Below, in pieces: positions 1 through 8,265 of a DNA stretch of 64,000 nucleotides (its first letter is position 1; each line of letters opens with the position of its first letter). The stretch spans positions 1-64,000 of the forward strand of contig NZ_VULQ01000001.1 in the NCBI RefSeq assembly GCF_009696575.1. The letters are read 5' to 3'. The DNA is from Anaerococcus porci (GTDB taxonomy: Bacteria > Bacillota > Clostridia > Tissierellales > Peptoniphilaceae). The position numbers and the translations under genes are program-made. The notes beneath the pieces were generated by a model. That model was not told where the DNA came from and ran no database searches. It saw only the letters and a list, made by a program, of their open reading frames with translations.

Positions 1-11
1 TAAAAAATTGT

Positions 12-127
12 ATCAACCCTTACCCATTGATCAGGATTTAGGTTGATACACAAAACTATTTACAGACCCATCAACCCTTACCCATTGATCAGGATTTAGG
101 TTGATACACAAAACTATTTACAGACCC
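12..127. repeat. 58-bp tandem direct duplication
   Basis: Two identical 58-bp copies lie head to tail at 12-69 and 70-127. Each begins with a 36-bp imperfect inverted repeat (outer arms ATCAACC and GGTTGAT) and ends with TACACAAAACTATTTACAGACCC-like sequence. That final part resembles TACACAATTATACGGACTC at 1550-1568 on the other side of the transposase genes, so it may be the outer end of an insertion sequence. The OrfB stop codon (complement of 118-120) lies inside the second copy. No third copy is present: bases 1-11 do not continue the unit. Confidence 0.9.
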
Positions 128-870
128 TTTTCTTCCTGAATTCTCTCGTTATTGTAATAATAAATATATTTTTCTATTGCTTTCGAAAATTCTTCAAAAG
201 AGCTATAGCTCTTTTCGTAACCATAATAAACTTCATTCTTTAATCTTCTAAAAAATGTTTCCATAATTGAGTTATCATAACAATTACCTTTTCTTGACAT
301 TGATTGAACTATACCATGTTTCTTAAGTTCATTTATATAATATTTATGTTGGTATTGCCAACCTTGATCTGAATGTAATATTAAGCTGTTTAGTTTTGGA
401 AATTTGTTAAATGCTTTCATTAACATATTAGATATTTGCTTTAAATTAGGACTTAATGATAAGTCATAAGAAATTATTTCATTTGTATACATGTCAAGTA
501 TCGGAGAGATGTAGCATTTACCCCATGAAAAGTTAAATTGAGATATATCAGTACTCCATTTTTGTAATGGCTTATCAGCTTTAAAATTTCTGTCTATTAT
601 ATTGTCAGCAATCTTTCCTACTTTCCATTTGTATGAATGATATTTTTCTCTAGGCCTTTTACCAAATAGTTTTAATTCATGCATTATTCTCTGAACTTTT
701 TTATGATTTATTTTATATCCTTGATTCAATAATTCTCTATATACTCTTCTTACACCATATCTTCCTTTATGATTGTTGAATATCTCAGATATTTTATTTT
801 CTATATTTTTATTTCTAATCTTAACCACATCAACTTTATTAATTTCAAAGTAGTATGTTGACTTCGGCAA
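118..870 (-). CDS. IS3-family transposase OrfB (DDE integrase), probably C-terminally truncated
   Basis: This is the catalytic half of an IS3/IS150-type transposase. It has a helix-turn-helix_21-like region (KGRYGVRRVYRELLNQG) near residues 36-52, then an rve integrase core. The DDE acidic residues are visible as WSTDISQF, LHSDQGWQY and the final Glu in DNSIMETFFRRLKNE. The nominal start is TTG at 870, but the frame stays open upstream (reading KEKGYRLKYLLIAIDLPKSTYY), so it is probably made mainly by -1 frameshifting from orfA. The protein ends at RIQEEKGL, where family members usually continue with an SPxxYR-like tail. The stop lies in the 58-bp repeat, which suggests truncation. Confidence 0.85.
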   Translation of the reverse strand: MPKSTYYFEINKVDVVKIRNKNIENKISEIFNNHKGRYGVRRVYRELLNQGYKINHKKVQRIMHELKLFGKRPREKYHSYKWKVGKIADNIIDRNFKADKPLQKWSTDISQFNFSWGKCYISPILDMYTNEIISYDLSLSPNLKQISNMLMKAFNKFPKLNSLILHSDQGWQYQHKYYINELKKHGIVQSMSRKGNCYDNSIMETFFRRLKNEVYYGYEKSYSSFEEFSKAIEKYIYYYNNERIQEEKGL

Positions 871-893
871 ATCGATAGCTATTAAAAGATATT

Positions 894-1484
894 TTAGTCT
901 GTAGCCTTTTTCTTTGAGTTTTTTGACAATCGCTGCTTTTTCGCCTTGAGTTGTGCAGCGTAATTCTTTTCTCTCAAGGCGATTTCTTTTTTTATTATTT
1001 CGTTTTCAGCCTTTATATATTCATTTTCAGCCTTTATATATTCATTTTCAGCTCTAAGTCTTATTAGCTCTTCTCGTTCAGATTCATTAAGTTTTTTTGG
1101 TTTATGGATATTTGTTTTTTTCATAGTTGTATTTTTAGATTTACGACCTTTCTTTTTATTTACAAGACCATTATATCCGTAAATTTTGTAATTGTTAATC
1201 CAGTTTTGAATATTACCTTCACTGATTCCTAATTCAATAGAAACTTGATAAGTAGATTTTCCTTTAACAACTTCTAATACACTATTATATTTATCCTCTA
1301 CTGAAAAACTATTGTTATGAGATTTATGCTTTAATATCTCAATTCCATGTGTTTCTACTAAATTATTCCATCTTCTTATGTAGTTACGGAAGTAATATTT
1401 GTTGATACCTCTAGGTGTATCAGCCCATTTACCTTGTTTGTATAATTCTATACAGTTCTTTTTAAACTCATAGCTATATTTCAT
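894..1484 (-). CDS. IS3-family transposase OrfA (helix-turn-helix protein)
   Basis: DNA-binding half of the IS3-type transposase, about 196 residues. An N-terminal HTH region (YEFKKNCIELYKQGKW) is followed by a second HTH (STYQVSIELGISEGNIQNW) and a C-terminal leucine-zipper-like coiled coil with repeated AENEYIK heptads. The start at 1484 is chosen because TAAGGAGGG lies 7 bases upstream; the longer open frame to 1556 begins inside the presumed IS end. It ends at a TAA at 894-896, 23 bases before the nominal orfB start, and carries a slippery heptamer at 918-924. Confidence 0.88.
   Translation of the reverse strand: MKYSYEFKKNCIELYKQGKWADTPRGINKYYFRNYIRRWNNLVETHGIEILKHKSHNNSFSVEDKYNSVLEVVKGKSTYQVSIELGISEGNIQNWINNYKIYGYNGLVNKKKGRKSKNTTMKKTNIHKPKKLNESEREELIRLRAENEYIKAENEYIKAENEIIKKEIALREKNYAAQLKAKKQRLSKNSKKKATD
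918..924 (-). other. Programmed -1 ribosomal frameshift site (A AAA AAC)
   Basis: On the minus strand the end of orfA reads TCA AAA AAC TCA in the zero frame, which is the canonical X XXY YYZ heptamer A AAA AAC. A one-base backward slip gives AAA AAA CTC and enters the orfB frame. That frame is open without a stop through to the OrfB integrase domain. A second, weaker candidate (G AAA AAG) lies 12 bases downstream. IS3-family elements characteristically make OrfAB this way. Confidence 0.75.
1007..1048. repeat. 21-bp tandem repeat coding for coiled-coil heptads of OrfA
   Basis: Two perfect 21-bp copies (1007-1027 and 1028-1048) code on the minus strand for the heptad AENEYIK. A partial third copy follows (AENEIIK). 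The repeat length of exactly one heptad means that gain or loss of a copy keeps the zipper in phase. This probably arose by slippage within the dimerisation helix of OrfA. Confidence 0.85.
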
Positions 1485-1646
1485 AAAAATACCCTCCTTA
1501 TTGGTTTGTCCAGTAAAGAGGGTACATATCAAAATGACCTTTTTCTTTTTACACAATTATACGGACTCTATCAAATTATTTCAAAGATTATTATAAAAAT
1601 ATCTGTATTTAATTAAAATTATAAAAATATAAGATTTTTTAAGGTT

Positions 1647-1688
1647 CTATATTGAGCTTTAAGCGATTTTATTTTATTATCAATATAG
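1647..1688. repeat. 9-bp inverted repeat, possible weak hairpin
   Basis: CTATATTGA at 1647-1655 and TCAATATAG at 1680-1688 are perfect inverted copies with a 24-base loop. A T-rich stretch (TTTTCTTATAT) follows on the + strand. It lies between the IS remnant and tmRNA, with no gene around it. It may be an old terminator or part of a lost element. Confidence 0.4.
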
Positions 1689-1711
1689 TTTTCTTATATA
1701 CTCTAATTAGG

Positions 1712-1762
1712 CACTATAAAACAGATTTTTATCAAATTACAGTTTTTTATAGTGTTTTTTTA
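1712..1762 (+). terminator. Orphan rho-independent terminator-like hairpin
   Basis: CACTATAAAA (1712-1721) pairs with TTTTATAGTG (1745-1754), and a run of six T follows on the + strand. No + strand gene precedes it in the window, because the DNA to the left is the IS remnant. The gene it once served may have been lost or displaced by the IS. The AT-rich stem makes it modest in strength. Confidence 0.5.
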
Positions 1763-1796
1763 TTTTTTTGATTTTTGTTGCCAAAATGTTGCCACT

Positions 1797-1826
1797 TATA
1801 AAAATAAAACCTTGAAAAATCAAGGT
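1797..1826 (-). terminator. Terminator of tmRNA gene
   Basis: On the minus strand, just after the tmRNA 3' CCA, ACCTTGA pairs with TCAAGGT (1820-1826 with 1809-1815, four-base loop). The next bases read TTTATTTTTAT. It starts about 13 bases past the mature 3' end, as expected for a monocistronic ssrA gene whose precursor is trimmed. Confidence 0.8.
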
Positions 1827-1838
1827 CTAAAATAAGTT

Positions 1839-2195
1839 TGGTGGAGATGACGAGATTCGAACTCGTGTCCGTACAAGCTTTAACAAAAGTATCTACAAGT
1901 TTAGTAAGTATTTATTTTTCATCTAGTACTCATATACTTACAAATAACTTACTAGACTAGCTTCATAAATACTAATATACTCAAAGCTTTGTATATTAGT
2001 TGCCACATAAAGTATGAAACAAATAAAAGCTCCTGTGACCAAGCTATTTATTTGCTGCTTGCCTAAAACTAGGCAGCTAGTGCGAATTGTCTTTCGCTAT
2101 TGTTGTTTGCATTTATATTTAATTTTCAATTTTACGAATTGATAAACGACCTGCAACTTAAGTCTTAACAAGCACGTCGAAACCAAAACACCCCC
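1839..2195 (-). ncRNA. ssrA: Transfer-messenger RNA (tmRNA)
   Basis: The minus strand begins with GGGGGTGTTTTGGTTTCGAC and ends with the T-arm-like GTTCGAATCTCGTCATC plus an encoded CCA (1839-1841), giving about 357 nt. It rescues stalled ribosomes and tags their products. The resume codon is GCA at 2110-2108, and the tag frame reads A-N-N-N-S-E-R-Q-F-A-L-A-A then TAG (2071-2069). The ALAA-type end is the usual ClpXP-recognised degron. A promoter and a terminator flank it, so it is an independent unit. tmRNA 3' ends are frequent integration sites for mobile elements. Confidence 0.96.
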
Positions 2196-2213
2196 TTATA
2201 TAATGTAATGATT

Positions 2214-2241
2214 ATTATACCAATATAGAAATAATTGTCAA
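2214..2241 (-). promoter_or_regulatory. Sigma-A-type promoter of ssrA
   Basis: On the minus strand TTGACA (2241-2236) is followed after 16 bp by TATAAT (2219-2214). Transcription would start near 2207, about 12 nt upstream of the mature tmRNA 5' end. That is consistent with a short leader removed by RNase P. Confidence 0.8.
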
Positions 2242-2347
2242 AAAAACATTTGAGAAAAGGTTTTATATTATTAATTATTTTTTATAAATTTGGGTATCAT
2301 ATTATTAAGTAATAAAATTTATTATTCTATTATAGATAGGAGGAAAT

Positions 2348-3481
2348 ATGAGAAACTCAAATAAAATAGCTGCTATGCTTCTTGCAGGAGGTCAAGGTAC
2401 CAGGTTAAAAGCTTTAACAAAAGATATGGCAAAGCCAGTCGTACCCTTTGGTGGAAAATATAAAATTATAGATTTCGCTTTATCAAATGCTACAAATTCA
2501 GAAATTAGAGATATTGGTGTTCTTACCCAATATAAACCTCAATTATTAAACAAGCATTTGGGTATAGGTGCTGCATGGGATTATGATAGAAACTTTGGAG
2601 GACTAAGGATTCTTACACCATATTACACTGAAGAAGGTGGAAAGTGGTTTGAAGGAACAGCTGGAGCAATTTTTGTAAATATTAATTACTTAGATAGTAT
2701 AAATCCAGAATATGTACTAATTCTTTCAGGAGATCATATATATAAAATGGATTATACTAAGCTATTAGATAAGCATCTAGAAAAGGGAGCAGATGCAACA
2801 ATAGCAGTAATGGAAGTAGATTGGGATGAGGCATCTAGATTTGGAATTATGAATACAGATGATGAAGGAAGGATAATTGAATTTGAAGAAAAACCTGAAA
2901 ATCCAAAGTCTAACCTTGCGTCTATGGGTATATATATATTCAATTGGAAAATTTTAAGACAAGCTCTAGTCGAAGATCATAAAAATAAGGAATCTTCAAA
3001 TGACTTCGGTAAAGATATAATTCCATATTTATTGAGTAATCATAGGAATTTATTTGTTTATAAATTTGATGGTTATTGGAAAGACGTTGGAACTGTTAAA
3101 TCATATTGGCAAGCAAATCTTGATTTGATAGATCCAAAAAACCCACTTAATATACAAGATAATTCTTGGAAGATATATACAACTGCATTAAATCTTCCTC
3201 CTCATAGAATAGGTAGAAATGGTGTTTTAAATGATGCTTTAATTAATGAGGGATGTATTATAGATGGTGAAGTAAATAATTCAGTATTATTTTCTAATGT
3301 AAGAATAGAGGAAAATGCAAGTGTTAATAATTCTGTAATCTTATCAGGAGCAACTATAAAAGAAGGAATTAAAGTTTACAATGCTGTAATAACAGAAAAT
3401 ATGGAAATTACTGAAAATATAGGTGATAAAAATACTACTTCAGTTTACCTAGTTAGTAAAGATGGTATAGAGGAGGAATAG
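2348..3481 (+). CDS. glgC: Glucose-1-phosphate adenylyltransferase, catalytic subunit
   Basis: Makes ADP-glucose from ATP and glucose-1-P, the committed step of bacterial glycogen synthesis. The 377 residues match the usual length. The N-terminal nucleotidyltransferase domain has the pyrophosphorylase signature [14 protein letters not shown] (residues 11-24) followed by AKPVVPFGG. Also visible are [11 protein letters not shown] and [13 protein letters not shown] left-handed beta-helix of hexapeptide repeats follows (about 290-365). AGGAGG lies six bases before the ATG. It is the first gene of the glg operon, with only one base to glgD. No convincing promoter hexamers were found in the AT-rich 100 bases upstream. 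Confidence 0.96.
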   Translation: MRNSNKIAAMLLAGGQGTRLKALTKDMAKPVVPFGGKYKIIDFALSNATNSEIRDIGVLTQYKPQLLNKHLGIGAAWDYDRNFGGLRILTPYYTEEGGKWFEGTAGAIFVNINYLDSINPEYVLILSGDHIYKMDYTKLLDKHLEKGADATIAVMEVDWDEASRFGIMNTDDEGRIIEFEEKPENPKSNLASMGIYIFNWKILRQALVEDHKNKESSNDFGKDIIPYLLSNHRNLFVYKFDGYWKDVGTVKSYWQANLDLIDPKNPLNIQDNSWKIYTTALNLPPHRIGRNGVLNDALINEGCIIDGEVNNSVLFSNVRIEENASVNNSVILSGATIKEGIKVYNAVITENMEITENIGDKNTTSVYLVSKDGIEEE

Positions 3482-3482
3482 A

Positions 3483-4595
3483 ATGCAAAATATACTTGCT
3501 TTAATTTATAGCTCAGAATTTGATGAGAAGAATTACGATACATTGTGTAAGTACAGACCTGATTATATGTTGCCTTTTGGATGTAGGTATAGAGTGATTG
3601 ATTTTACCCTATCTAATATCACTAATCATAATATATCAAGTGTAATTTTGTATGGAGGAGAGCCTTTAAGATCAACTCTTGATCATGTAGGGGATGGTAG
3701 AAATTGGGAATTAAATAGAAGAAGCGGTGGTCTTACAATATCACCACCTATCTATAATAAGTCAAGAGCAAGCAATGAAATAGAAACTTATTATAATACA
3801 ATGAAGCATTTTATAGATACAAAGAGAGAATATATTTATATCACAAATCCAATGTATATTACCAAGGTAGATATATCAGATGCGTATCAGCAAATGCTTG
3901 AGGAAAGTAGAGATGCTCTTATTTTCACACAAAAGAAGAATGATGAGTATGGTTATTATCTAAATAGAAGAATTATAAATACTGAAGGAGAAAAACCTAA
4001 AAGTGTTGGTATAAATTTAGGTCTTGAAGAAGAAATAAATCTATTTACTGGTTCTTTACTAATCAAAAAAGATTTATTTATTGATTTATTAAGATATTCA
4101 ATCGAGAAGAACAATGCAACTACAATTTTAGATGCCTTATTTAAGTATCCAAAAGATAAATCCATAGGTCTTTATAAATCTAAAGAAAGCCTTAAGGTAA
4201 TAATGGATACCTTAACCTATTTTGAAACTAGTTTAGCTTTACTTGATAGAGATTACTTTGATGAAGTTTTCTATAAGCAAGGAATGGTGTATACAAAAAG
4301 TAAAGATGAGCCATCAACCGAATACTTAAAAGGTTCTAAAGTAAGAAATTCTTTGGTAGCTAACGGTGCACTCATAGAAGGAGAGATTGAAAATTCTATA
4401 ATTTTTAGAGGAGTTACTGTAAAAAAAGGTGCGGTAATTAAAAATTCCATTATTTTCCAAAATTCTGAAATTGGTGAAGGAGTTATACTAAACCATGTTA
4501 TAACTGATAAGGATACAAAAATTCATAACGATATAAAACTATTTGGAAATAGGACTCATCCTTTCCTTACTGAAAAAGGGGAGCATGTAAATTAA
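3483..4595 (+). CDS. glgD: GlgD, regulatory/non-catalytic subunit of ADP-glucose pyrophosphorylase
   Basis: Paralogue of GlgC, 370 residues, with the same two-domain plan: an N-terminal nucleotidyltransferase fold (KYRPDYMLPFGCRYRVIDF) and C-terminal hexapeptide repeats (NSIIFQNSEIGEGVILNHV). The GGxGTRL nucleotide-binding loop is replaced by LIYSSEFDEKN, as expected for the GlgD subunit, which in low-GC Gram-positives forms a hetero-oligomer with GlgC and modulates it. It follows glgC by one base. That it is non-catalytic is inferred from the missing loop and from knowledge of the family. Confidence 0.93.
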   Translation: MQNILALIYSSEFDEKNYDTLCKYRPDYMLPFGCRYRVIDFTLSNITNHNISSVILYGGEPLRSTLDHVGDGRNWELNRRSGGLTISPPIYNKSRASNEIETYYNTMKHFIDTKREYIYITNPMYITKVDISDAYQQMLEESRDALIFTQKKNDEYGYYLNRRIINTEGEKPKSVGINLGLEEEINLFTGSLLIKKDLFIDLLRYSIEKNNATTILDALFKYPKDKSIGLYKSKESLKVIMDTLTYFETSLALLDRDYFDEVFYKQGMVYTKSKDEPSTEYLKGSKVRNSLVANGALIEGEIENSIIFRGVTVKKGAVIKNSIIFQNSEIGEGVILNHVITDKDTKIHNDIKLFGNRTHPFLTEKGEHVN

Positions 4596-4605
4596 GGAGT
4601 TTAAT

Positions 4606-6036
4606 ATGAAAGTATTGTTTTTGACCAGTGAAGCTGATCCTTTTATAAAGACAGGTGGGCTTGCTGATGTAGCTGGTTCACTTCCTAAAGAATTAGCAAA
4701 AAAAGGTATTGATATTAGAGTGGCTATGCCGCTATATTCAACAATAAGTCAAGTGTATAGAAAAAAAATGAAAAAAATTAAAGAATTCTATGTTGATCTA
4801 GACTGGAAACATCAATATGCAGGTGTATATAGCTTGAAATGGAATGGTGTTATTTTTTACTTTATTGACAATTTAGAGTATTTCGATAGACCAAATCCTT
4901 ATGGCTACGATGATGATGCTGAAAGATTTATTTATCTTTCTAAAGCTCTTACTCAGCTTCCAAAAATAATTGATTTTAAGCCAGACATAATTCATGCTAA
5001 CGATTGGCATACAGCTCTTGTAAATATTTATGTAAATGATTTTAAGAAGGGTGATGAATTTTATAAAGATATAAGATGTCTATTTACAATTCATAATCTA
5101 AAATACCAAGGCGTATTTGATTCTGGATATTTAACATTAACAGGTCTAGATGGCTATTATTTCAATGAGCATGATTTAAAATATTTTGATGCTATAAATC
5201 TAATGAAAGGTGGAATAGTTCATTCTACAGCTTTTAATACAGTAAGCGAAAATTATGCAGAAGAAATAAAATATCCATTTTATGGAGAAGGTTTGGATGG
5301 TGTAATAAGGGAATACCAAGACAAACTTTCTGGCATAGTTAATGGTATAGATTATGATATATGGAATCCAAAAACAGATAATAATATAGATCAAAACTAT
5401 GATATTAAATCTATAGATAAAAAAACAATTAATAAAACAAAACTTCAGAAAGAATATGGACTTCCTGTCAATAAAGATATACCTATGATTGGAATTTGTT
5501 CAAGACTTACATCTATGAAGGGTTTTGATTTGATTAGGTATATTTTAGATGAACTTTTACAAGAAGACATCCAACTTGTTGTTCTAGGTACAGGGGATTA
5601 TACGTATGAAGAAATGTTTAAGTATTTTGAATGGAAATATCCAAAAAAGGTTGCTGCAAGAATTTACTATGACAGCAAGGAAAGTCATAAATTATATGCG
5701 GCAAGTGATTTGTATATGATGCCATCAATATCTGAACCTTGTGGTATAAGCCAATTGATAGCAATGAGATATGGATCATTACCTATAGTAAGAGAAGCAG
5801 GTGGATTGAAAGATACAGTTACTCCTTATAATAAATATACAGGGGAAGGAACAGGATTTTCATTTGAAAATATAAATGCTCATGAGCTATTATTTGCAAC
5901 AAAGGCTGCTTTAGATTTATATAAAAATGATAAAAAAGCTTTTAATAAATTAATAAGTAATGCCATGGCTGAAAAAAATGATTGGGAAGAATCATCTAAA
6001 AAATATATAGAATTATATAAAAAAATAAAGGCTTAA
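4606..6036 (+). CDS. glgA: Glycogen synthase (ADP-glucose dependent, GT5)
   Basis: Transfers glucose from ADP-glucose to the non-reducing end of alpha-1,4-glucan. The N-terminal signature KTGGLADVAGSLPKELAK (about residues 15-32) contains the Lys-Thr-Gly-Gly ADP-glucose motif. The C-terminal GT-B half has ISEPCGISQLIAMRYGSLP and REAGGLKDTV. Length 476 is normal. It sits 10 bases after glgD with AAGGAG before the ATG, and one base before the phosphorylase-like gene. Nothing looks damaged. Confidence 0.96.
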   Translation: MKVLFLTSEADPFIKTGGLADVAGSLPKELAKKGIDIRVAMPLYSTISQVYRKKMKKIKEFYVDLDWKHQYAGVYSLKWNGVIFYFIDNLEYFDRPNPYGYDDDAERFIYLSKALTQLPKIIDFKPDIIHANDWHTALVNIYVNDFKKGDEFYKDIRCLFTIHNLKYQGVFDSGYLTLTGLDGYYFNEHDLKYFDAINLMKGGIVHSTAFNTVSENYAEEIKYPFYGEGLDGVIREYQDKLSGIVNGIDYDIWNPKTDNNIDQNYDIKSIDKKTINKTKLQKEYGLPVNKDIPMIGICSRLTSMKGFDLIRYILDELLQEDIQLVVLGTGDYTYEEMFKYFEWKYPKKVAARIYYDSKESHKLYAASDLYMMPSISEPCGISQLIAMRYGSLPIVREAGGLKDTVTPYNKYTGEGTGFSFENINAHELLFATKAALDLYKNDKKAFNKLISNAMAEKNDWEESSKKYIELYKKIKA

Positions 6037-6037
6037 A

Positions 6038-8245
6038 ATGAAAGATAATATCATATTAAAAAGAATACAAAGTTTTTTGTATTCTTTTTATGCTAAAGAT
6101 TTAAAAGAGGCAAGGATTGGAGAAGTTTATGATGCTTTAGTTAATGCCCTAATGCAAGATTTGGGGATTAGGTGGGTAGAGTCTAATAAAATTAATAATG
6201 ATATTGATACCTATCTTTTGTCTTTCGAATATAATCCTAGCAAATTTCTTGAAGAAGTTGTTTTATCATTGGATTTGAAAGACCAATTAGATGATTTCAT
6301 TAAAGATATTGATTTCTCATACGAAGATTTAATAAATTATGAGAAAGAGCCCAGTCTTGGTAATGGAGATATTGGAACAGCAGCTTGGTATTTAATTAAA
6401 GAATTCTCAAAAAAGAAGATTAAGGCCATGGCTTATGCTCTTAGATATGAGAGTGGCAGCATGAAACAAGAAATTAGAGAAGGAAAACAATTTGTAAATC
6501 CTAATAATTGGCTATATAGGGGCAACAAATGGGAACACAAAAAATCTTTCTCCTATATATTAAATATAGAAAACAGAGATCTTAAATCTGTAGCCTATGA
6601 TATGCCAGTAATAAATAGAAATAATAAATTTATTAATACTTTGAGATTATGGAAATCTGAGTCAATCAATAAAATTAATTACATGAACTTATCTAGCGGA
6701 GATTTAGAAAGTGTATATAGCGATTATGCAAAGGATAACTCCCTAACCCAATTTTTATATTTGGATAATTCTAATTATGAAGGAAAATTTTATAGGCTAA
6801 GACAAGAATATTTTTATTGTGTTAGTTGTATACAAGATATATTTAGGAGATATTTTAAAAAAGAAGCTGATATTAAGTTTATAGGGGAAAAAGTTAATAT
6901 TATACTTGCTGATATTCATCCTACTCAAGCTATAATAGAGTTTATTAGAAGCCTTTATCAAGGTTATGGAATAGAACTTGAAGAAAGCGTAAATTTAGCA
7001 AGAAAAGTATTTACTCATATAGCTATATTACTTACTCCAGAGTCAAAAGAATATTATTCAATGGATATGGTAAAAAAAATAGATAGTAATTTTTATGAGT
7101 TTCTATATATTTTAAATGAATATTGTAAAAATAAATACAATGATTCAATTTTCGAAAACAATAGTTTATCCTATAAAAAGATTAATATGTATTTTACTAA
7201 AAATTTTTACTATTTATCTAAGGTATATCAAGAAAATAGTGAAGATAGTAGTAAGAATTCTTCATATATAAATTTTGGTATAGATAAGGAGTTATATTCA
7301 TATACGAATAATGAATATTTTAATAAAGTTTTATCTAATCATAATATTTATAACATTGAAAGTTTTGCATTAGATGATTTTGAGGATAAGACAATATTTG
7401 ATGATTTAGATGAGAGTAAACTATTAAACAAAAAAAATTTAATTAAAAAATTGGGGTTGGAAAATGATAGGATAAACCCGTACTCTATATTTGATATGCA
7501 ATTGAGTGTTTTTCATGAAGCAAAAAGACAACTTCTAAATGCCTTAAGTATAGCTTCAATTTATTATAAACTTAAAGATAATTCAAATATAAACTTTTCT
7601 CCAACAAGCTATATTTTTTCAGGTTTTGCTAATGATGGCTATTTTATGGCGAAAGAAGTTATTAAGTTTATTCTTGCCTTAAAACATATGATTGATTCTG
7701 ATGTTCTTATAAAAAATAAACTAAAAATAATATTTATAGAGGATATAAATGTTGAGAAATCGAAAATTCTTTACCCTGCATGTGATATATATAGTAATTT
7801 AACTTTGGTAAATTTTGATAATGAAAGTTTCAATATGTTAAATTCAGCCCACAATTTTTCCAATATTTGTTCAACTAAAGGTGGGATATTAGAAAACATT
7901 ACCAAAGAAAACTCTATCTATAAGTTTGGTAATGAATTTATAGAAATTAATGATGTGAAAAAAAATTATAATGCGCGTGACTTTTACTATAAAGATGATA
8001 TAATCAGATATATTGTTGATAATCTAATTAATGAAGATTATTATAGACTACCATATAATTTTAAGATAATATATGATTATTTAATAAAATATAATGACTC
8101 ATTTTTTATATTTAAAGATTTAGATAAACTCACTAAATTAAGATTTAAGATGTCTAAGGATTACTTGGATAAAGAACTTTGGATAAATAATGAAATAAGA
8201 AATATTATATGGGCAAATAATTTTAGTCTGGATAAAAAATTCTGA
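6038..8245 (+). CDS. Glycogen phosphorylase-like protein, predicted catalytically inactive
   Basis: A GT35 homologue of 735 residues (true enzymes are usually about 800). Family landmarks are recognisable: SLGNGDIGTAAWYL (for GLGNGGLGRLAACFL), ALRYESGSMKQEI, NPNNWLYRGNKWE, LADIHPTQAIIEFIR, FHEAKRQLLNALSIASIYYK and GYFMAKEVIKFI. The segment that should carry the PLP lysine ([22 protein letters not shown] in active enzymes) reads SFNMLNSAHNFSNICSTKG, so the aligned Lys is Leu601. The Arg of GLGRLA is Thr. The frame is intact and lies between glgA and pulA, so it looks maintained rather than decaying. It may be a scaffold or glucan-binding regulator. The alignment is by eye. Confidence 0.75.
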   Translation: MKDNIILKRIQSFLYSFYAKDLKEARIGEVYDALVNALMQDLGIRWVESNKINNDIDTYLLSFEYNPSKFLEEVVLSLDLKDQLDDFIKDIDFSYEDLINYEKEPSLGNGDIGTAAWYLIKEFSKKKIKAMAYALRYESGSMKQEIREGKQFVNPNNWLYRGNKWEHKKSFSYILNIENRDLKSVAYDMPVINRNNKFINTLRLWKSESINKINYMNLSSGDLESVYSDYAKDNSLTQFLYLDNSNYEGKFYRLRQEYFYCVSCIQDIFRRYFKKEADIKFIGEKVNIILADIHPTQAIIEFIRSLYQGYGIELEESVNLARKVFTHIAILLTPESKEYYSMDMVKKIDSNFYEFLYILNEYCKNKYNDSIFENNSLSYKKINMYFTKNFYYLSKVYQENSEDSSKNSSYINFGIDKELYSYTNNEYFNKVLSNHNIYNIESFALDDFEDKTIFDDLDESKLLNKKNLIKKLGLENDRINPYSIFDMQLSVFHEAKRQLLNALSIASIYYKLKDNSNINFSPTSYIFSGFANDGYFMAKEVIKFILALKHMIDSDVLIKNKLKIIFIEDINVEKSKILYPACDIYSNLTLVNFDNESFNMLNSAHNFSNICSTKGGILENITKENSIYKFGNEFIEINDVKKNYNARDFYYKDDIIRYIVDNLINEDYYRLPYNFKIIYDYLIKYNDSFFIFKDLDKLTKLRFKMSKDYLDKELWINNEIRNIIWANNFSLDKKF

Positions 8246-8265
8246 AATCAGGGAAATAGGAGATT

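Larger units (their letters stand above)
12..1568 (-). mobile_element. Degenerate IS3-family insertion sequence flanked by end-like motifs of another IS
   Basis: The region carries orfA and orfB of an IS3/IS150-type element on the minus strand. A plausible upstream IS3 end, TGTACCC on the minus strand, starts at 1526, next to the strong ribosome site of orfA. I find no matching inverted copy downstream of orfB. Instead OrfB runs straight into the 58-bp repeats. Similar motifs ending at 127 (and 69) and at 1568 have the same orientation, as if they were remnants of a second IS type. Inference: an IS3 copy truncated at its orfB end within or beside another IS. The exact boundaries are not fixed. 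Confidence 0.6.

Noticed and set aside
12-127. The two 58-bp copies as the start of a CRISPR array
   Set aside because: The copies are directly joined with no spacers and no third copy or cas genes.
1839-2195. The T-arm-like end at 1840-1870 as a tRNA gene
   Set aside because: It is the 3' tRNA-like domain of tmRNA; the 5' end, tag ORF and promoter fit ssrA.
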